Positions 43,440 through 53,567 of a stretch of 58,374 bases of DNA are shown piece after piece. The translations under genes were made by a program, and so were the position numbers. Every line of letters begins with the position of its first letter. Positions within the stretch are counted from its first letter, which is position 1. The stretch comes from Metasolibacillus meyeri (GTDB taxonomy: Bacteria > Bacillota > Bacilli > Bacillales_A > Planococcaceae). Location: assembly GCF_003049505.1 (NCBI RefSeq), contig NZ_PYWN01000034.1:1-58374 (forward strand), written 5' to 3'. The notes under the pieces were generated by a model. It saw nothing but the letters and a program-made list of their open reading frames with translations, was not told the DNA's origin and ran no database searches.

Positions 43440-43963
43440 TGTAAAAATAAATAAGAGAATGCTTATCCTAAGTTTAGTCATTGAACTAGTGTAGCTGCGG
43501 AAAAAATTTCTTGATTGCTTTAGGAACAACTACATTATAGTGTGATTGATTTATCAAAATTCAGCAAATATCCAAACGCTCGCTGAAAAAAGGAAAATTC
43601 CTTTAAGAATGCCACACGCACAACGACTGAATAGGGATGTCTAGATTGAATAACAAAAATCTAGTTTTACTGATTCGCTTTAAATTTTAAAAAGTGTATC
43701 CATTTCTCTAAATGGTGAACAAATGCTTTTGTACCGAAAGCCAAGCGGCAACAACAGTAGGTACAGGTGTGTTTTGTACGATAGCATCAGTTCTTATTGT
43801 TGCGAAAACATAGCAGCAACAACAATACTTCAACGAAACAGCATCCCGAATTGTCATTGATTTTTAATCAATTTAAAGGATATTGAGCAATCGTTATAGT
43901 AGTTAATATGTGTGGCAATGATGAAATTATGCATAAAAATTAAAAATGGAGAGGAAGTTTTTT
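43440..43963. other. intergenic stretch before the aldehyde dehydrogenase
   Basis: About 520 bases without a credible gene. Contains TTTTGTACCGAAAGC...CGGCA (43726-43750), related to other intergenic repeats, and a TATTGTTG / CAACAACAATA inverted pair further on. The ribosome-binding site for the next gene (GAGAGGAAG) is at its right end. Confidence 0.5.
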
Positions 43964-45352
43964 ATGAATTTTACAGTACAAGATGTAGAAAATATGATAA
44001 CAGCACAGCGTAGTTACCATTTTTCACGTGCTACCAAAAATCTAGAATTTCGCAAGCAACAATTGGTAAATTTAAAAGAGACAATTAAAAAGTATGAAAA
44101 GGAAATTACAGAGGCTTTAAAGTTAGATTTGAACAAAAGTGAGTTTGAAGCATATGCAACAGAAATTGGCATCGTCTTAGATAGCATTACGCATATGGTA
44201 AAAAATATTGACGAATGGGCAAAACCAATTACTGCAAAAACACCTGTTCAATTCCAACCAGGCAAAAGCTATGTTGTCCGTGAGCCCTATGGAGTAGTAT
44301 TAATTATTGGACCATTTAACTATCCATTCCAGCTTGTGATGGAGCCATTGCTCGGCGCAATTATCGGTGGTAATACGGCTATTATTAAGCCGTCTGAGGC
44401 CACTGTTTATACAACAAAAATAATCAAAAAAATTATTGAAGAAACATTTGAAGAAAATTATGTGCGTGTTGTAGAGGGCGAGAAGGAAGAGGTTGAGGCA
44501 TTAATTCATGCATCTTTTGATTTTATTTTCTTTACAGGTAGTGTATCGACTGGCAAGGTGATTATGCGTGCTGCTGCTGAAAGGTTGACGCCAATCGTAT
44601 TAGAGCTAGGTGGGAAAAGCCCTGCAATTGTTGATCAAACTGCCAATTTACAAGTCGCAGCAAAGCGTATTGTTTGGGGGAAATTTACGAATAACGGACA
44701 AACATGCGTCGCTCCTGACTATATCTTGGTGCATAGCTCTGTTTACAAAAAGTTTATTAAAATTTTAAAGCAAACGATTACAGCCTTTTACGGAGAAAAC
44801 CCGCAACAAAGTGATGATTATGGTCGCATTATTCATACGCGTCATTTCGATAAGCTGAAGGCGATATTGGATGCAGATGCTGAACGCGTGACGTTTGGAG
44901 GCACAGTAAATCGAGAAGATTTATATATCGCGCCGACAATTATCGAAGGTGCTGACTGGGATAGCAAAGTAATGGAAGATGAAATATTTGGACCGATTTT
45001 ACCTATTATGGCGTATAATGATTTAGCAAATGCGATTCATGCAATTCGTCGTCTGCCAAAGCCTCTAGCAGCGTATTTATTTACGGAAAATGATAATGCA
45101 CGTGAATATTTCCTAGAAGAGCTACCATTTGGTGGAGGCTGTATCAATGACATTATGGCACATGTAGGCAATACGCATTTACCATTTGGTGGTGTAGGGC
45201 CATCAGGAATGGGCGCTTATCATGGGCAAGCAAGCTTTGAATGCTTTACACATCAAAAGGCGATTTTACAGCGTTCAACAAAGCTAGCAACAAATATACT
45301 ATTCCCGCCATATAAGCAAAAAGTAAAATTGATTCGCAAAGTGATGAAGTAG
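43964..45352 (+). CDS. aldehyde dehydrogenase, class 3-like (YwdH type)
   Basis: 462 residues from ATG 43964; an ATG at 43946 overlaps the GAGAGGAAG site and is rejected. NAD(P)-dependent ALDH: GPFNYPFQLVMEPLLGAIIGGNTAIIKPSE, FTGSVSTGK, general base Glu in ELGGKSPAIV, catalytic Cys in NNGQTCVAPDY. The shorter length and C-terminus ending in a basic, hydrophobic stretch suit the class 3/fatty aldehyde subgroup, possibly membrane-associated. Substrate likely medium or long aldehydes; inferred. Confidence 0.88.
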   Translation: MNFTVQDVENMITAQRSYHFSRATKNLEFRKQQLVNLKETIKKYEKEITEALKLDLNKSEFEAYATEIGIVLDSITHMVKNIDEWAKPITAKTPVQFQPGKSYVVREPYGVVLIIGPFNYPFQLVMEPLLGAIIGGNTAIIKPSEATVYTTKIIKKIIEETFEENYVRVVEGEKEEVEALIHASFDFIFFTGSVSTGKVIMRAAAERLTPIVLELGGKSPAIVDQTANLQVAAKRIVWGKFTNNGQTCVAPDYILVHSSVYKKFIKILKQTITAFYGENPQQSDDYGRIIHTRHFDKLKAILDADAERVTFGGTVNREDLYIAPTIIEGADWDSKVMEDEIFGPILPIMAYNDLANAIHAIRRLPKPLAAYLFTENDNAREYFLEELPFGGGCINDIMAHVGNTHLPFGGVGPSGMGAYHGQASFECFTHQKAILQRSTKLATNILFPPYKQKVKLIRKVMK

Positions 45353-45390
45353 CAAATAGAGTAAAGGAAATGATCTACTAGAAAAATAAG

Positions 45391-45423
45391 AAAGGCGCAT
45401 GAAAATTTCATGCGTCTTTTTTG
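45391..45423. terminator. shared convergent terminator
   Basis: AAAGGCGCATGAAA / TTTCATGCGTCTTT arms between the aldehyde dehydrogenase and the kinase. The kinase stop codon lies inside it. Confidence 0.82.
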
Positions 45424-46985
45424 AGGTGGTGAAGCGGGATTTTAAGTGTGATTGCTGTCCCAACGTGTTCTTCACTGTGAAGATGGATGGTTCCGCCATG
45501 TTCACAAATAATTTTATTGGAAATCATCATGCCTAAACCTGTGCCAGTCGTTTTGGTCGTATAAAATGGCTCGAAGACATAGTCGATTAGATGGTGTGGA
45601 ATACCTTCGCCCGTATCGGCAATTTCAATATAGGCAAAATGATGGTCGTGACAGCTAATTAATGTAATCGTCCCGTTTTGATCAATTGCTTCGATTGCAT
45701 TTTTAACAATATTAATAAACACTTGTTTAATTTGATTCGTATTGCCATAAATAAACAATGTTTCCTCGCTAAGCTGCTGAATTAATTGAATTTGGCGCTG
45801 CTCTAGTTGAAACTCAAAAAATAGTATAATATCCTGGATTATTTCAGATAAATTCAATCTGTTTTTTTGCTCAGCAAGAGGCTTAGAAAGCACTAAAAAT
45901 TCAGAAATAATTAAATCGATGCGTTCGATTTCAGATTGAATAATATTTGTATAGGTGTGGTATGGCGATTGTGGGTCTTCATTCATCATTTGAACAAAAC
46001 CTGATATGACCGTCATGGGATTACGAATTTCATGCGTTACGCCTGCTGCTATTTCCCCAGCTAATTTTAATTTCTCTGACTGCAAAGTAAGCCTTTCATT
46101 TTCCTTTAGGTAGGAAATGTCACGTGAAATAACTGAAACGGCTAGCATATCTCCATCAGAATTATAAATAGGCGATAGCGAAATTTGTGCATCAAATATA
46201 GAGCCATCTTTACGCATATCTTTCGTTTCAAGTAAATGGAAGCGCTCACCTTGTAGCAGTTTTAAAAACCTATTCTGTGCTGCTTCAGCATTTTCAGGTG
46301 CTACGAGCTGTGGCGATTGACCAAGACATTCCTCTCTTGTCCAACCATACATTTTTTCGAAGGCGGCATTTACTTCGATGATTTTATTATTTAAATCGAA
46401 CACCGCCATTGCATCTTCAGCGTGGTTAAAAAATAGCTTTAAATAAGCTTCGGCTGAGGAAAATTTCATCTGCTTATCCATATTTCTTTTTTCTTCATAA
46501 AGCCAAAGCTTTCGAACGTAAATCGTTTGCAAAATGCCAACGATACATAAAAATACTGTAAAGAAAATAAGGCTTTGCACAGGGTATACTAGATAAATAT
46601 CGAATTTTTTTAAGGCAACGATAAATGCGATTTCTAGAACGATTATGATGGTAAGTGTTGTATTTAGTCTATAGGACTGATAAGCATTGATAATTAATAA
46701 TAAATATAAAAAGCCAAATAAAAACCATAATTGTTCACTGTCGATTGTTAAAATAATGAGCACTGTATTCCATGTTACAATTAAAAGAACTTGAACGAAT
46801 CGCGCATGTACTTTTTTATAAAGTAAAAGTCCAATGAGTGCTACAACCGTAATCATTAATAATGTATAGCAATGCGAATAGTGCACAATATCAAATAAAT
46901 TGAGCGCAACAAAGAATATGGAACAAAGGAAGAGCGAACAGTAAATAAATAAATTGCGTTTATGTATGATGGTGAGTGGTTGCAT
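45408..46985 (-). CDS. PAS-domain sensor histidine kinase
   Basis: 525 residues. Five to six N-terminal transmembrane helices (about 12-157), a PAS domain (about 178-295), HisKA with phosphoacceptor H318 (VTHEIRNPM), and HATPase_c: N-box IVKNAIEA, G1 DTGEGIP, G2 GTGLGMMI. The plan resembles KinB/KinC/KinE sporulation kinases that feed Spo0A via the phosphorelay. No response regulator is adjacent, which is typical of phosphorelay kinases. Signal unknown. Confidence 0.85.
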   Translation of the reverse strand: MQPLTIIHKRNLFIYCSLFLCSIFFVALNLFDIVHYSHCYTLLMITVVALIGLLLYKKVHARFVQVLLIVTWNTVLIILTIDSEQLWFLFGFLYLLLIINAYQSYRLNTTLTIIIVLEIAFIVALKKFDIYLVYPVQSLIFFTVFLCIVGILQTIYVRKLWLYEEKRNMDKQMKFSSAEAYLKLFFNHAEDAMAVFDLNNKIIEVNAAFEKMYGWTREECLGQSPQLVAPENAEAAQNRFLKLLQGERFHLLETKDMRKDGSIFDAQISLSPIYNSDGDMLAVSVISRDISYLKENERLTLQSEKLKLAGEIAAGVTHEIRNPMTVISGFVQMMNEDPQSPYHTYTNIIQSEIERIDLIISEFLVLSKPLAEQKNRLNLSEIIQDIILFFEFQLEQRQIQLIQQLSEETLFIYGNTNQIKQVFINIVKNAIEAIDQNGTITLISCHDHHFAYIEIADTGEGIPHHLIDYVFEPFYTTKTTGTGLGMMISNKIICEHGGTIHLHSEEHVGTAITLKIPLHHLKKDA

Positions 46986-47053
46986 CGTTTTCTCCTAGTA
47001 TATTAGTTAAAATTTGTTTCCCCTCATTGTTGATAGACATCAATTTTTGATAT

Positions 47054-47099
47054 GATAAAGTGAAACTTCAATTTAGAGGAACTATTCCTCTGCTGATTG
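47054..47099 (+). repeat. intergenic repeat with GATAAAGTGAAACTTCAAT, copy 1
   Basis: Shares ATAAAGTGAAACTTCAAT with 56610-56627, followed in both by a GGA...TCC hairpin segment (here AGAGGAA / TTCCTCT). Confidence 0.65.
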
Positions 47100-47159
47100 T
47101 ATCGCGCTTTTACGGCTACAGTCCATTTATGCGTGATAAAGGATATTAGGAGGGTTTTT

Positions 47160-48221
47160 ATGACGAATCTATTTAATCAACAAGAAACATTATCATTATT
47201 AGAGAAATTAGTAAAAATTGCAAGTCCATCTGGTTATACAACAAATATTATGCGCTTTATGGGCGATTTTTTAAAGGAGCATCATATTCCTTATACAAAG
47301 ACAAATAAAGGAGCAATCATTGTTACATTCGAAGGGGAAAATAATGACCAGCATCGTCTGCTAACAGCGCATACAGACACGCTAGGAGCAATGGTGAAGG
47401 AAGTGAAGTCAAGCGGTCGTTTAAAGCTCGCAATGATTGGTGGCTTTAATTGGAATGCTGTAGAGGGCGAATACTGTACAATTCATACAGCGGATGGCAA
47501 GTCGGTGCGTGGCACAATTTTAATGCATGAAACGACGGTGCATGTATATCGTGGTGCAGATAGTTTAAAGCGCGATGAAAACCATATTGAGGTTCGTATT
47601 GATGAAAAGGTGTTGAGTGCACAGGATACGCGTGCTTTAGGCATTGAAGTTGGTGATTTTGTATCGTTTGATGTGCGCTATGAGGAAACGGCATCAGGCT
47701 TTGTCAAATCGCGTCATTTAGATGATAAGGCGAGCACAACATTGTTATTGCAATTAATGAAATATATAAAAACACATAATGTGAAACTGCCTTATACGAC
47801 GCATTTTTATATTTCAAACAATGAGGAGATTGGCTATGGTGGCAACTCTAATATCCCCGCACAAGTTGTTGAGTATATTGCAGTAGATATGGGGGCAATT
47901 GGTGACGGTCAAACGTCTGATGAGTATACAGTTTCAATTTGTGCGAAAGATGCGACAGGTCCGTATCATTATGAATTAACACAGCATTTAGTACAGCTAG
48001 CAAAGACAAAGAGCATTCCTTATAAGCTAGATATCTATCCATATTACGGCTCAGATGCTTCAGCGGCCATTCGAGCAGGTTTTGATATTCGCCATGCTTT
48101 GTTTGGACCAGGCATTGAGGCATCACATGCGTATGAGCGTACACATGTTGATTCATTACAGGCAACAGCTGCATTATTATATGCGTATGTGACATCACCA
48201 ATGGTGGAAATGGAGGAATAG
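47160..48221 (+). CDS. M42-family aminopeptidase
   Basis: 353 residues from ATG 47160 (AGGAGGG site). Dinuclear metal site of M42/FrvX: AHTDTLG, SRHLDDK, catalytic ISNNEEIGYGGN, VDMGAIG, and C-terminal SHAYERTH. These cytosolic peptidases form large tetrahedral assemblies and trim peptides. Start codon of murE lies 3 bp beyond its stop, so the two genes are co-expressed. Confidence 0.92.
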   Translation: MTNLFNQQETLSLLEKLVKIASPSGYTTNIMRFMGDFLKEHHIPYTKTNKGAIIVTFEGENNDQHRLLTAHTDTLGAMVKEVKSSGRLKLAMIGGFNWNAVEGEYCTIHTADGKSVRGTILMHETTVHVYRGADSLKRDENHIEVRIDEKVLSAQDTRALGIEVGDFVSFDVRYEETASGFVKSRHLDDKASTTLLLQLMKYIKTHNVKLPYTTHFYISNNEEIGYGGNSNIPAQVVEYIAVDMGAIGDGQTSDEYTVSICAKDATGPYHYELTQHLVQLAKTKSIPYKLDIYPYYGSDASAAIRAGFDIRHALFGPGIEASHAYERTHVDSLQATAALLYAYVTSPMVEMEE

Positions 48222-48224
48222 TGA

Positions 48225-49694
48225 ATGCGCGTAGAGGAATTATTGAGTGCCATTCCACAAAAGAAAATACTTGGCGTATTGCCTAGCTATATTGAAGATA
48301 TTGCGGTTGACTCAAGAAGTGTACAGCCGCAAAGTGCGTTTATTTGTATAAAAGGCTATACAGTAGATGGGCATGACTATGCGCAAAAGGCGGTTGATGC
48401 TGGTGCGACGCTGCTTGTCGTAGAGCGAGAATTACAGCTAGTAGGCAATGTAGCGCAGCTGATCGTACCAAGTACAGAACGAGCACTTGGTTTACTTTCA
48501 GCTCGATTTTTCGGCTATCCATCTGAAGAGTTGCTCATGATTGGTGTAACAGGGACAAACGGCAAGACGAGTGTTACAGGGATACTCCATAATATTTTGA
48601 TGGGACTAGGTAAAAGATCAGCACTTGCAGGGACAATTGGCTTTAATTTAAATGGCACGCTTTACGAATCTGCCAATACGACAAGTGATGCACTAAGCAC
48701 ACAACAAATGATTTATCGTGCAAAAGCAGAACGGTGTGACGCAATGGTAATGGAAGTGTCGTCACATGGCTTAGCGTTAGGTCGCTTAGCAGGCGTTGAT
48801 TATGATGTAGCAATTTTTACGAATTTAACGCACGATCATTTAGATTTTCATGGCACGATGGAGGCGTATGGTAATACGAAAGGGCTGTTGTTTGCACAGC
48901 TAGGTCAAGATTTGCGCAAAGATAAGCATGTTGTATTAAATGCGGATGACGATTGGTCAGCACATTATGAAATGTTAACACCGTTTCCTGTTTGGACATA
49001 TGGACTACATAGCGATGCTGATTTTCATGCTTCAAATTGCCGTTATGAGGATGGGATGACGCATTTTACAATGCAAACGCCTGAAGGCAGCTACGATGTT
49101 TCGATGCATTTGCTTGGAGAGTTCAATGTTTATAATGTCTTAGCGGCAACTGCCGCTCTATATGCACGCCAGTTTTCATTATTTGAGATTGTTCAGCAAA
49201 TCGAGCAACTTCCACCAGTGAAAGGACGCATGGAAAAGGTGCATACCGATTTGCCAATTCAAATTTTTATCGACTATGCACATACGCCAGATGCGATTGA
49301 AAAAGCCATTAATGCGGCATTGCCGTATAAAGGTGAAAACAGCAAATTAATTTTCTTAATTGGCACAGGCGGCAATCGTGATAAATCAAAGCGCCCAACA
49401 ATGGCAGCAAAAGCATCCGTTGCAGATTACGTGATTTTAACGACAGACGACCCACGCTATGAGGAATATAGCAGCATTACAGGTGATTTAGCCAAGGGGA
49501 TGTTGCATGAGCAATACGCATGTATCGGCGATCGTGCGGAAGCAGTGCGCCACGCAATTCATATAGCAGAAGCAGGTGATATCATCATTTTTGCTGGTAA
49601 GGGTCATGAAGATTACCAAATTATCGAAAATACAAAATACCCACATAGCGATACGGAAATTGCGATTGCTGAAGGGAAAGTGAAATTTGTGTAG
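48225..49694 (+). CDS. murE: MurE, UDP-MurNAc-L-Ala-D-Glu ligase (probably L-lysine adding)
   Basis: 489 residues. ATP loop GVTGTNGKTS, carbamylated-lysine region and C-terminal domain are complete. The specificity motif is DDPR (408-411), not the DNPR that contacts meso-diaminopimelate in E. coli MurE. DDPR occurs in the lysine-adding Thermotoga enzyme, and Lysinibacillus-type organisms have Lys in vegetative wall and DAP in cortex, so lysine use is likely. Located outside any mur/fts cluster. Confidence 0.9.
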   Translation: MRVEELLSAIPQKKILGVLPSYIEDIAVDSRSVQPQSAFICIKGYTVDGHDYAQKAVDAGATLLVVERELQLVGNVAQLIVPSTERALGLLSARFFGYPSEELLMIGVTGTNGKTSVTGILHNILMGLGKRSALAGTIGFNLNGTLYESANTTSDALSTQQMIYRAKAERCDAMVMEVSSHGLALGRLAGVDYDVAIFTNLTHDHLDFHGTMEAYGNTKGLLFAQLGQDLRKDKHVVLNADDDWSAHYEMLTPFPVWTYGLHSDADFHASNCRYEDGMTHFTMQTPEGSYDVSMHLLGEFNVYNVLAATAALYARQFSLFEIVQQIEQLPPVKGRMEKVHTDLPIQIFIDYAHTPDAIEKAINAALPYKGENSKLIFLIGTGGNRDKSKRPTMAAKASVADYVILTTDDPRYEEYSSITGDLAKGMLHEQYACIGDRAEAVRHAIHIAEAGDIIIFAGKGHEDYQIIENTKYPHSDTEIAIAEGKVKFV

Positions 49695-49726
49695 GTGCCA
49701 GGCACACACACAATTTACACACAATT
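49695..49726 (+). repeat. REP-like element copy 2
   Basis: GTGCCAGGCAC (49695-49705) directly after the murE stop, followed by two CACAATT-type boxes. 28 of 32 bases match the minus-strand element at 28640-28671. Confidence 0.75.
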
Positions 49727-49727
49727 T

Positions 49728-49766
49728 AAAAGGCTATCTGGAAATTTGTTTTCAGATAGCCTTTTG
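49728..49766. terminator. intrinsic terminator after murE
   Basis: AAAAGGCTATCTG / CAGATAGCCTTTT perfect arms. A and T flanks allow use by the convergent minus-strand gene too. Confidence 0.9.
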
Positions 49767-49768
49767 AA

Positions 49769-50263
49769 TTAACGCTGCCAATTACGCAAAAAGGCAGGGA
49801 GTAATGGATGATTTGGATTACAGCGTTTGGCTGACGATATTTCCAACCTTTCATCATCAGCATCATCTGTCACTGAAATAAACGTAAAGATCTGTTCATC
49901 AATAACACCTTCTTGCTTTAATTCATACATCGTATCGCTCATTACCTTATGAATGGACGCTTTATGTATGGAAAATTGTTCATCAGCAGTTAATGCTCTG
50001 TCTAATAGCTCACGGCTGACTTTTTGCAATAAATCTGTATCATCTTCATGTAAAAATTCATCTTTCAAAAAGCGATAATCTTCAGGATTATCCTCATAGC
50101 TTTCTCCAATTTGAATAAGGGATTTTTCCGTTCCCAGCGTTAAATAGAGGCTACCACAATCACTATCTGTTACTAAAACAGCTGCGTATATTTGCTCATC
50201 CTTTAGCGCATTGTACATCGCAGTATAGGCTTCATGTACGGCTAATTTGATTTTCTGCTTCAT
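49769..50263 (-). CDS. DUF4303-like protein
   Basis: 164 residues, acidic and soluble. The pattern (AYTAMYNALKDEQIYAAVLVTDSDCGSLYLTLGT, then a helical C-terminal half with ISVTDDADDERLEISSA) resembles DUF4303, a family often found as a SUKH-like immunity or orphan protein. No toxin gene lies next to it. Start ATG 50263 with GGAGTGATG site. Confidence 0.6.
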   Translation of the reverse strand: MKQKIKLAVHEAYTAMYNALKDEQIYAAVLVTDSDCGSLYLTLGTEKSLIQIGESYEDNPEDYRFLKDEFLHEDDTDLLQKVSRELLDRALTADEQFSIHKASIHKVMSDTMYELKQEGVIDEQIFTFISVTDDADDERLEISSAKRCNPNHPLLPAFLRNWQR

Positions 50264-50325
50264 CTATACATCACTCCTTATCCACTTTATAATTAAACTA
50301 TAACATGGTCGTGGGAGGGCTGAAT

Positions 50326-51012
50326 GTGAAAAAGGTGCTAATGATTTCGTTTCTTGCTGTTATATTATCTAGCTGTCATGGGGTTCCTTTATTGAAACAA
50401 TGCCCCCCAAATACGATCATTGAATGGGTCGATGTATTAATGATTGATGATATAAAGTATGAGCATTATTTTCCAGATTCAGTGGATGAAAGTCTCTCAG
50501 TAACAATTGAAAAGGGCGAGGAAATTGGGCAAGTGACATACAAAATGGCAGATCATGCATGCAGCAATCATAAAATGCAAAATGGGCATGCTGCTCATTT
50601 AGAGGAGGGCACAGTGATTTATGAAGTAACAGGCTATCCGTCAGAATTGTTAGTTATGGCTAATAATGTTGCATATATAGCGCAAACGAATAAACAGGCC
50701 AAGACGGTAGGAGAACTTTACCCGATGGATCAGCTTGTGAAAAATATTTATATTGAAAGCTTGGAAGATGGGCGTAGAATACATACATTCTCACAGTCTT
50801 CTAAGGAGCGATTTTTAAATGCATTTTATTTATTACCATTGGGGGATTGGCAGTCCATGGATGGCGAACGTGTATTTTTAGAGATTGAGCTGAATAACGG
50901 TGTATCATTCAGACAACTATATTGGGCTGATTCAAACGTATTCCACAACGGTGCAGTTGGGAACGATGAGGTAAAAGAAGTGATTCAAGAGGAATTAGCG
51001 CAAATGGAATAG
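50326..51012 (+). CDS. uncharacterised lipoprotein
   Basis: 228 residues from GTG 50326 after GGGAGGG; an ATG at 50305 lies upstream of the site. Lipobox LSSC at about 15-18 marks it as membrane-tethered. Mature part is mostly beta with several acidic stretches (VDVLMIDDIKYEHY); no motif recognised. Followed by a VanZ-like gene in the same direction, but no functional link is apparent. Confidence 0.68.
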   Translation: MKKVLMISFLAVILSSCHGVPLLKQCPPNTIIEWVDVLMIDDIKYEHYFPDSVDESLSVTIEKGEEIGQVTYKMADHACSNHKMQNGHAAHLEEGTVIYEVTGYPSELLVMANNVAYIAQTNKQAKTVGELYPMDQLVKNIYIESLEDGRRIHTFSQSSKERFLNAFYLLPLGDWQSMDGERVFLEIELNNGVSFRQLYWADSNVFHNGAVGNDEVKEVIQEELAQME

Positions 51013-51081
51013 TTGCTTACTGGAAACTTTTTGTACATATGCATCGTTTTCTCTTAGAGAGTAATTAAAGGAGCAGTATAT

Positions 51082-51660
51082 ATGATTCAATCTTTTTTAG
51101 TCAGCATGCATTTATATTGTATGCTGACACTTCCGATTTATGGATTATTGCGTTTTCTTTGGATGAGAAAACGCCCTGTGAATAAGCAATATGAAATAGC
51201 AATGCTATTATTTTTTTGCTTCTGCATTAGCATTTTTTCGCAAACGATTTTGCCTGAATATTGGTTTGAAAATGGTCATATCGTTTTGCAATTAGAGCCT
51301 ACTTTCTTACGTCATAATTTCACCCCCTTTCGTACCATTTCTTTGTACATGGCTGAGCTACATGGACCAATCGCAGAAATTGCTTTTTACAATTTAGCAG
51401 GTAATATTATTTTGTTTATTCCGTTTGGCTTTTTTATTCCTTTACTATGGACAAACATGCGTAGCGCATGGAAAATGCTGCTTTTGGCATTAGCCATTCC
51501 GCTGTTTATAGAGAGTTGTCAGCTTTTTATTGGACGTAGCACAGACATAGATGATGTGATATTAAATGCAATTGCAATTGTGCTAGGCTATATTTTCTAT
51601 CAGATTACACAATTTCTAAGAAAAAAGGTTGTAACAACAAGGGAAAGTCTTTTAAAATAA
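51082..51660 (+). CDS. VanZ-family membrane protein
   Basis: 192 residues, about five helices. VanZ landmarks are visible: FYNLAGNIILFIPFGFFIPLL, then ESCQLFIGRSTDIDDVILNAIAIVLGYI. VanZ-type proteins are linked to low-level teicoplanin resistance and other envelope functions; most, including probably this one, have no proven role. Confidence 0.85.
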   Translation: MIQSFLVSMHLYCMLTLPIYGLLRFLWMRKRPVNKQYEIAMLLFFCFCISIFSQTILPEYWFENGHIVLQLEPTFLRHNFTPFRTISLYMAELHGPIAEIAFYNLAGNIILFIPFGFFIPLLWTNMRSAWKMLLLALAIPLFIESCQLFIGRSTDIDDVILNAIAIVLGYIFYQITQFLRKKVVTTRESLLK

Positions 51661-51691
51661 GTTAGGATAGAAAAAGGAGACGGAAAAAATT

Positions 51692-53263
51692 ATGACTTTA
51701 GAGCAAGATATATTAGCACGTCGCACATTTGCGATTATTAGTCACCCGGATGCTGGGAAAACGACGATTACAGAAAAGTTATTATTATTCGGTGGTGCAA
51801 TTCGTGATGCGGGTACAGTAAAAGGGAAAAAATCCGGGAAGTTTGCAACTTCTGACTGGATGGAAATTGAGAAGCAACGTGGAATTTCGGTTACATCTTC
51901 TGTCATGCAATTTGATTATAATGGACATCGTGTGAACATTTTAGATACACCAGGACACCAAGATTTCTCGGAGGATACGTATCGTACATTGATGGCAGTG
52001 GATAGTGCTGTCATGGTTGTAGACGCGGCAAAAGGGATTGAGGCACAAACATTAAAGTTATTTAAAGTTTGTAAAATGCGCGGTATTCCGATTTTTACCT
52101 TTATCAATAAACTGGATCGCCAAGGGAAAGAGCCTTTAGAGCTAATCGAGGAGTTGGAGGAAGTACTAGGCATTAACGCTTATCCAATGAACTGGCCAAT
52201 CGGTATGGGGAAAGAATTCCTTGGTATCTATGACCGCTATAATAAACGTGTGGAGCAGTTTCGTACAGAAGAAGAAGAGCGCTTCTTACCGCTTGATGAA
52301 GAAGGTGGATTAGCAGTTGACCATCCAATGAAGGTTACTTCTTATTATTCACAGGCAATGGACGATATTTTATTGCTGAATGAAGCAGGTAATGAATATT
52401 CAGAGGAGAAAATTCGCCGTGGTGAGTTGACACCTGTATTTTTCGGTTCAGCTTTAACGAATTTTGGTGTGCAAACATTTTTAGAAACGTATTTACAATT
52501 TGCGCCGACACCACAGCCACGTATAACAGAGGATGAGCAATTTATCGACCCTGTTGAGTACAATGAATTCTCGGGCTTTATTTTCAAAATCCAAGCGAAT
52601 ATGAACCCAGCACACCGTGACCGTATTGCCTTTGTACGTATCGTATCAGGGAAGTTTGAGCGCGGAATGAATATGACATTAGCACGTACTGGAAAATCAT
52701 TTAAAGTAACACAGTCGACACAGTTTTTAGCGGATGATCGTGAAATAGTAGATGAAGCGGTTGCTGGTGATATCATTGGTTTATATGATACAGGCACTTA
52801 TCAAATTGGCGACACGGTTGTTGGTGGTAAGAAAGCATTCCAATTTGAAAAACTACCACAATTCACGCCAGAACTATTTATGCGTGTTAGTGCGAAAAAC
52901 GTCATGAAAGCGAAGCAATTCCATAAAGGGATTTTACAGCTCGTGCAAGAAGGCGCTATTCAATATTATAAAACATTACACACAGAAGAAGTATTGTTAG
53001 GTGCGGTAGGACAGTTACAGTTTGAAGTGTTTGAGCACCGTATGAAAAATGAATATAATGTGGAAGTAAAAATGGAGCCAGTCGGCAACAAGATTGCGCG
53101 TTGGATTGAAAATGAGGATGATGTGAAGGAATCGATGTCTTCTGCGCGCTCAATGCTTGTAAAAGACCGCTTTGATAACTTAGTCTTTTTATTCGAAAAC
53201 GAATTCGCAATGCGTTGGTTCTCAGAGAAAAACGAAAATATTAAATTATATAGCTTGTTGTAA
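51692..53263 (+). CDS. prfC: peptide chain release factor 3
   Basis: 523 residues. Translational GTPase: G1 SHPDAGKTT, the [12 protein letters not shown] switch region, G3 [13 protein letters not shown]4 FINKLD. The length and MNWPIGMG segment match RF3, which removes RF1/RF2 from the ribosome after termination. Many Bacillus species lack prfC, but it is present in several Planococcaceae. AAAAGGAGACGG site. Confidence 0.94.
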   Translation: MTLEQDILARRTFAIISHPDAGKTTITEKLLLFGGAIRDAGTVKGKKSGKFATSDWMEIEKQRGISVTSSVMQFDYNGHRVNILDTPGHQDFSEDTYRTLMAVDSAVMVVDAAKGIEAQTLKLFKVCKMRGIPIFTFINKLDRQGKEPLELIEELEEVLGINAYPMNWPIGMGKEFLGIYDRYNKRVEQFRTEEEERFLPLDEEGGLAVDHPMKVTSYYSQAMDDILLLNEAGNEYSEEKIRRGELTPVFFGSALTNFGVQTFLETYLQFAPTPQPRITEDEQFIDPVEYNEFSGFIFKIQANMNPAHRDRIAFVRIVSGKFERGMNMTLARTGKSFKVTQSTQFLADDREIVDEAVAGDIIGLYDTGTYQIGDTVVGGKKAFQFEKLPQFTPELFMRVSAKNVMKAKQFHKGILQLVQEGAIQYYKTLHTEEVLLGAVGQLQFEVFEHRMKNEYNVEVKMEPVGNKIARWIENEDDVKESMSSARSMLVKDRFDNLVFLFENEFAMRWFSEKNENIKLYSLL

Positions 53264-53273
53264 AAAAAAGCTG

Positions 53274-53321
53274 CAGGGGCTGTCTGGAAAGGTATTACCT
53301 TTTCAAGCAGCCCCTGTTTTT
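53274..53321 (+). terminator. intrinsic terminator after prfC
   Basis: CAGGGGCTGTCTGGAAAGGT / ACCTTTTCAAGCAGCCCCTG arms, then TTTTTG. Confidence 0.88.
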
Positions 53322-53349
53322 GTGCGAATTTCACAGTTTAATGGGTGAA

Positions 53350-53430
53350 AACTGGCATTGGTTGGGCGATTACCTCTGTTCGCTGGGCGAATTTGGCGAT
53401 TGGTTGGGCGAATTGTTACTTTTGAACTGA
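53350..53430 (+). repeat. imperfect short tandem repeats (GGTTGGGCGAAT type)
   Basis: Four versions of TTGGGCGAAT/GGCGATT occur within about 60 bases, ending GAATTGTTACTTTTGAACT, which recurs with two changes at 9918-9936. Confidence 0.55.
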
Positions 53431-53567
53431 TATAAAATCACTCACTTCACCGCTTTTGCGTTATTCTAGTTTTCCAGCCGCTTTAACAGGTAATCCCTCG
53501 CATCATGTCGAATAAATACAAATAAAGAAGGTGAAAATAGAGTAATTGAGATGAAGGAGTATATGGA

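Noticed and set aside
43229-43444. 71-codon plus-strand frame
   Set aside because: Antisense to the better supported 49-residue minus-strand gene with its strong ribosome-binding site.
49769-50263. DUF4303-like protein as immunity part of a toxin system
   Set aside because: No toxin or secretion gene adjacent; family is often an orphan.
53350-53430. Tandem TTGGGCGAAT units considered as a CRISPR-like array
   Set aside because: Units are only about 10-12 bases, irregular and without spacers; no cas genes in the window.
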